Origin: DASYAN01 sp036501345
GTDB lineage: Bacteria > Chloroflexota > Ktedonobacteria > Ktedonobacterales > Ktedonobacteraceae
Direction: 5' to 3'
Length of the DNA stretch: 5,195 bases
NCBI GenBank assembly: GCA_036501345.1
Contig: DASYAN010000463.1
Coordinates: 1 to 5,195 of the forward strand
The notes beneath the pieces are model-generated. The model had not been told where the DNA came from and searched no databases. It saw nothing but the letters and a program-made list of their open reading frames with translations. Shown here one piece after another: positions 4,741-5,195 of this stretch. A program made the translations under genes and the position numbers. Every line of letters begins with the position of its first letter. Within the stretch, counting starts at the first letter, position 1.

Positions 4741-5126
4741 CGGAGTTGAGGAAGCCATAAGCCGAATTTTGTCCCAGTACTACCTCTCGATGGTACAGGG
4801 GGCAATCATCTATCTAGGACATTGGTTACCCAATGCCTCATGCGACCAACCCGGAGGTTAACAGACGAGCAATCTGCTAGCACACCCGCCGGATGTACTA
4901 TCCCTCCTGCTTAGTCTTGCTCCAGATGGGGTTTACCCAGCCAACCAGTCACCTGGCTGCTGGTGAGCTCTTACCTCACCATTTCACCCTTACCCTTGCG
5001 GGTGGTTTGTTTCTGTTGCACTTTCCTTAAGGTCACCCTCACTGGCCGTTAGCCAGCATCCTGCTCTATGGAGTTCGGACTTTCCTCGGGCTCAATAACC
5101 CGCGATTGCCTTGCTTCCTCAAATCC
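4741..5126 (-). ncRNA. rnpB: RNase P RNA, bacterial class A
   Basis: This is the catalytic RNA that, with RnpA protein, removes the 5' leader of precursor tRNAs. On the - strand all conserved regions appear in order: GAGGAAAGTCCGAACTC (5087-5071, P4 5' strand); AGGGTGAAATGGTGAGG and AGAGCTCACC (4990-4962); GGTAAACCCC followed by GGAGCAAGA (within 4937-4916), whose GGU pairs with the tRNA CCA end; and GATAGATGATTGCC (4814-4801) with ACAAAATTCGGCTTAT (4772-4757). P1 is 10 bp, TTGAGGAAGC (5122-5113) with GCTTCCTCAA (4755-4746). P2 is GGCAATC with GATTGCC. P18 is a hairpin with a GUAA tetraloop (4834-4821). P12 is very short, ACCC-GCAA-GGGT (5003-4992). The length of about 385 bases is normal for class A. 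The exact ends are approximate, set by P1, the promoter and the downstream terminator. Confidence 0.97.
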
Positions 5127-5133
5127 AAGGTAT

Positions 5134-5162
5134 AGAATAGCATATTTGGGGGAAACCGTCTA
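5134..5162 (-). promoter_or_regulatory. Promoter of rnpB
   Basis: On the - strand TAGACG (5162-5157) and TATTCT (5139-5134) are separated by 17 bases and each matches the sigma-70-type consensus at four or more positions. Initiation 7-8 bases downstream falls at about 5126, a few bases before the P1 helix, where mature RNase P RNAs usually begin. Confidence 0.6.
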
Positions 5163-5195
5163 GGGACTAAACAGTACCTATCGCTGTATCGACAT

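Noticed and set aside
4590..4805. - strand frame of 71 codons
   Set aside because: It covers the rnpB 3' end and the bidirectional terminator and then runs into the 66-aa gene; it is incompatible with all three.

Overview
The window looks like a chromosomal stretch from a Chloroflexota bacterium, most likely a Ktedonobacteria-type lineage. This is inference from three things. The intergenic DNA contains modular hairpin repeats built on a GTAGGG-CCC core. The prenyl synthase belongs to the subtype with DDILGVW in its second metal site. The gene set combines an L/F-tRNA-protein transferase with a seven-helix CtaG. No rRNA gene or other decisive taxonomic marker is present. The region is ordinary housekeeping DNA with one accessory-looking cassette at its left end.

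Layout. Positions 1-465 are non-coding: a 20-base direct repeat at the left edge (45-base period), then a modular hairpin element (87-280), then a leader. At 466-960 lies a 164-residue Cys-rich protein with an AN1-like zinc finger, further CxxC pairs and a C-terminal membrane anchor. A second copy of the modular element follows (1032-1202) and ends in a G-quadruplex-capable tract. The zinc-finger gene is therefore bracketed by direct copies of the same element.

Positions 1262-2377 encode a short-chain trans-prenyl diphosphate synthase (isoprenoid precursor chain elongation) and 2520-3113 encode Aat (N-degron tagging). Both are on the + strand, 142 bases apart. Convergent to aat, with a 14-base gap and no visible terminator, is a Caa3_CtaG-type membrane protein on the - strand (3128-4018, possibly starting further upstream). 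A divergent regulatory region (about 4019-4454) holds a - strand promoter candidate and a conspicuous dyad. It is followed by a 66-residue helical orphan protein (4455-4655). A strong bidirectional terminator (4682-4718) separates that gene from the convergent rnpB gene (- strand, about 4741-5126), the best-supported RNA here. Its promoter lies at 5134-5162.

No CRISPR array, tRNA, transposase gene, prophage gene or obvious new multi-gene system was seen. The points most worth a second look are the repeat-bracketed zinc-finger cassette, the CtaG homologue with conserved family histidines replaced, the UBA-like small protein, and the dyad upstream of it.
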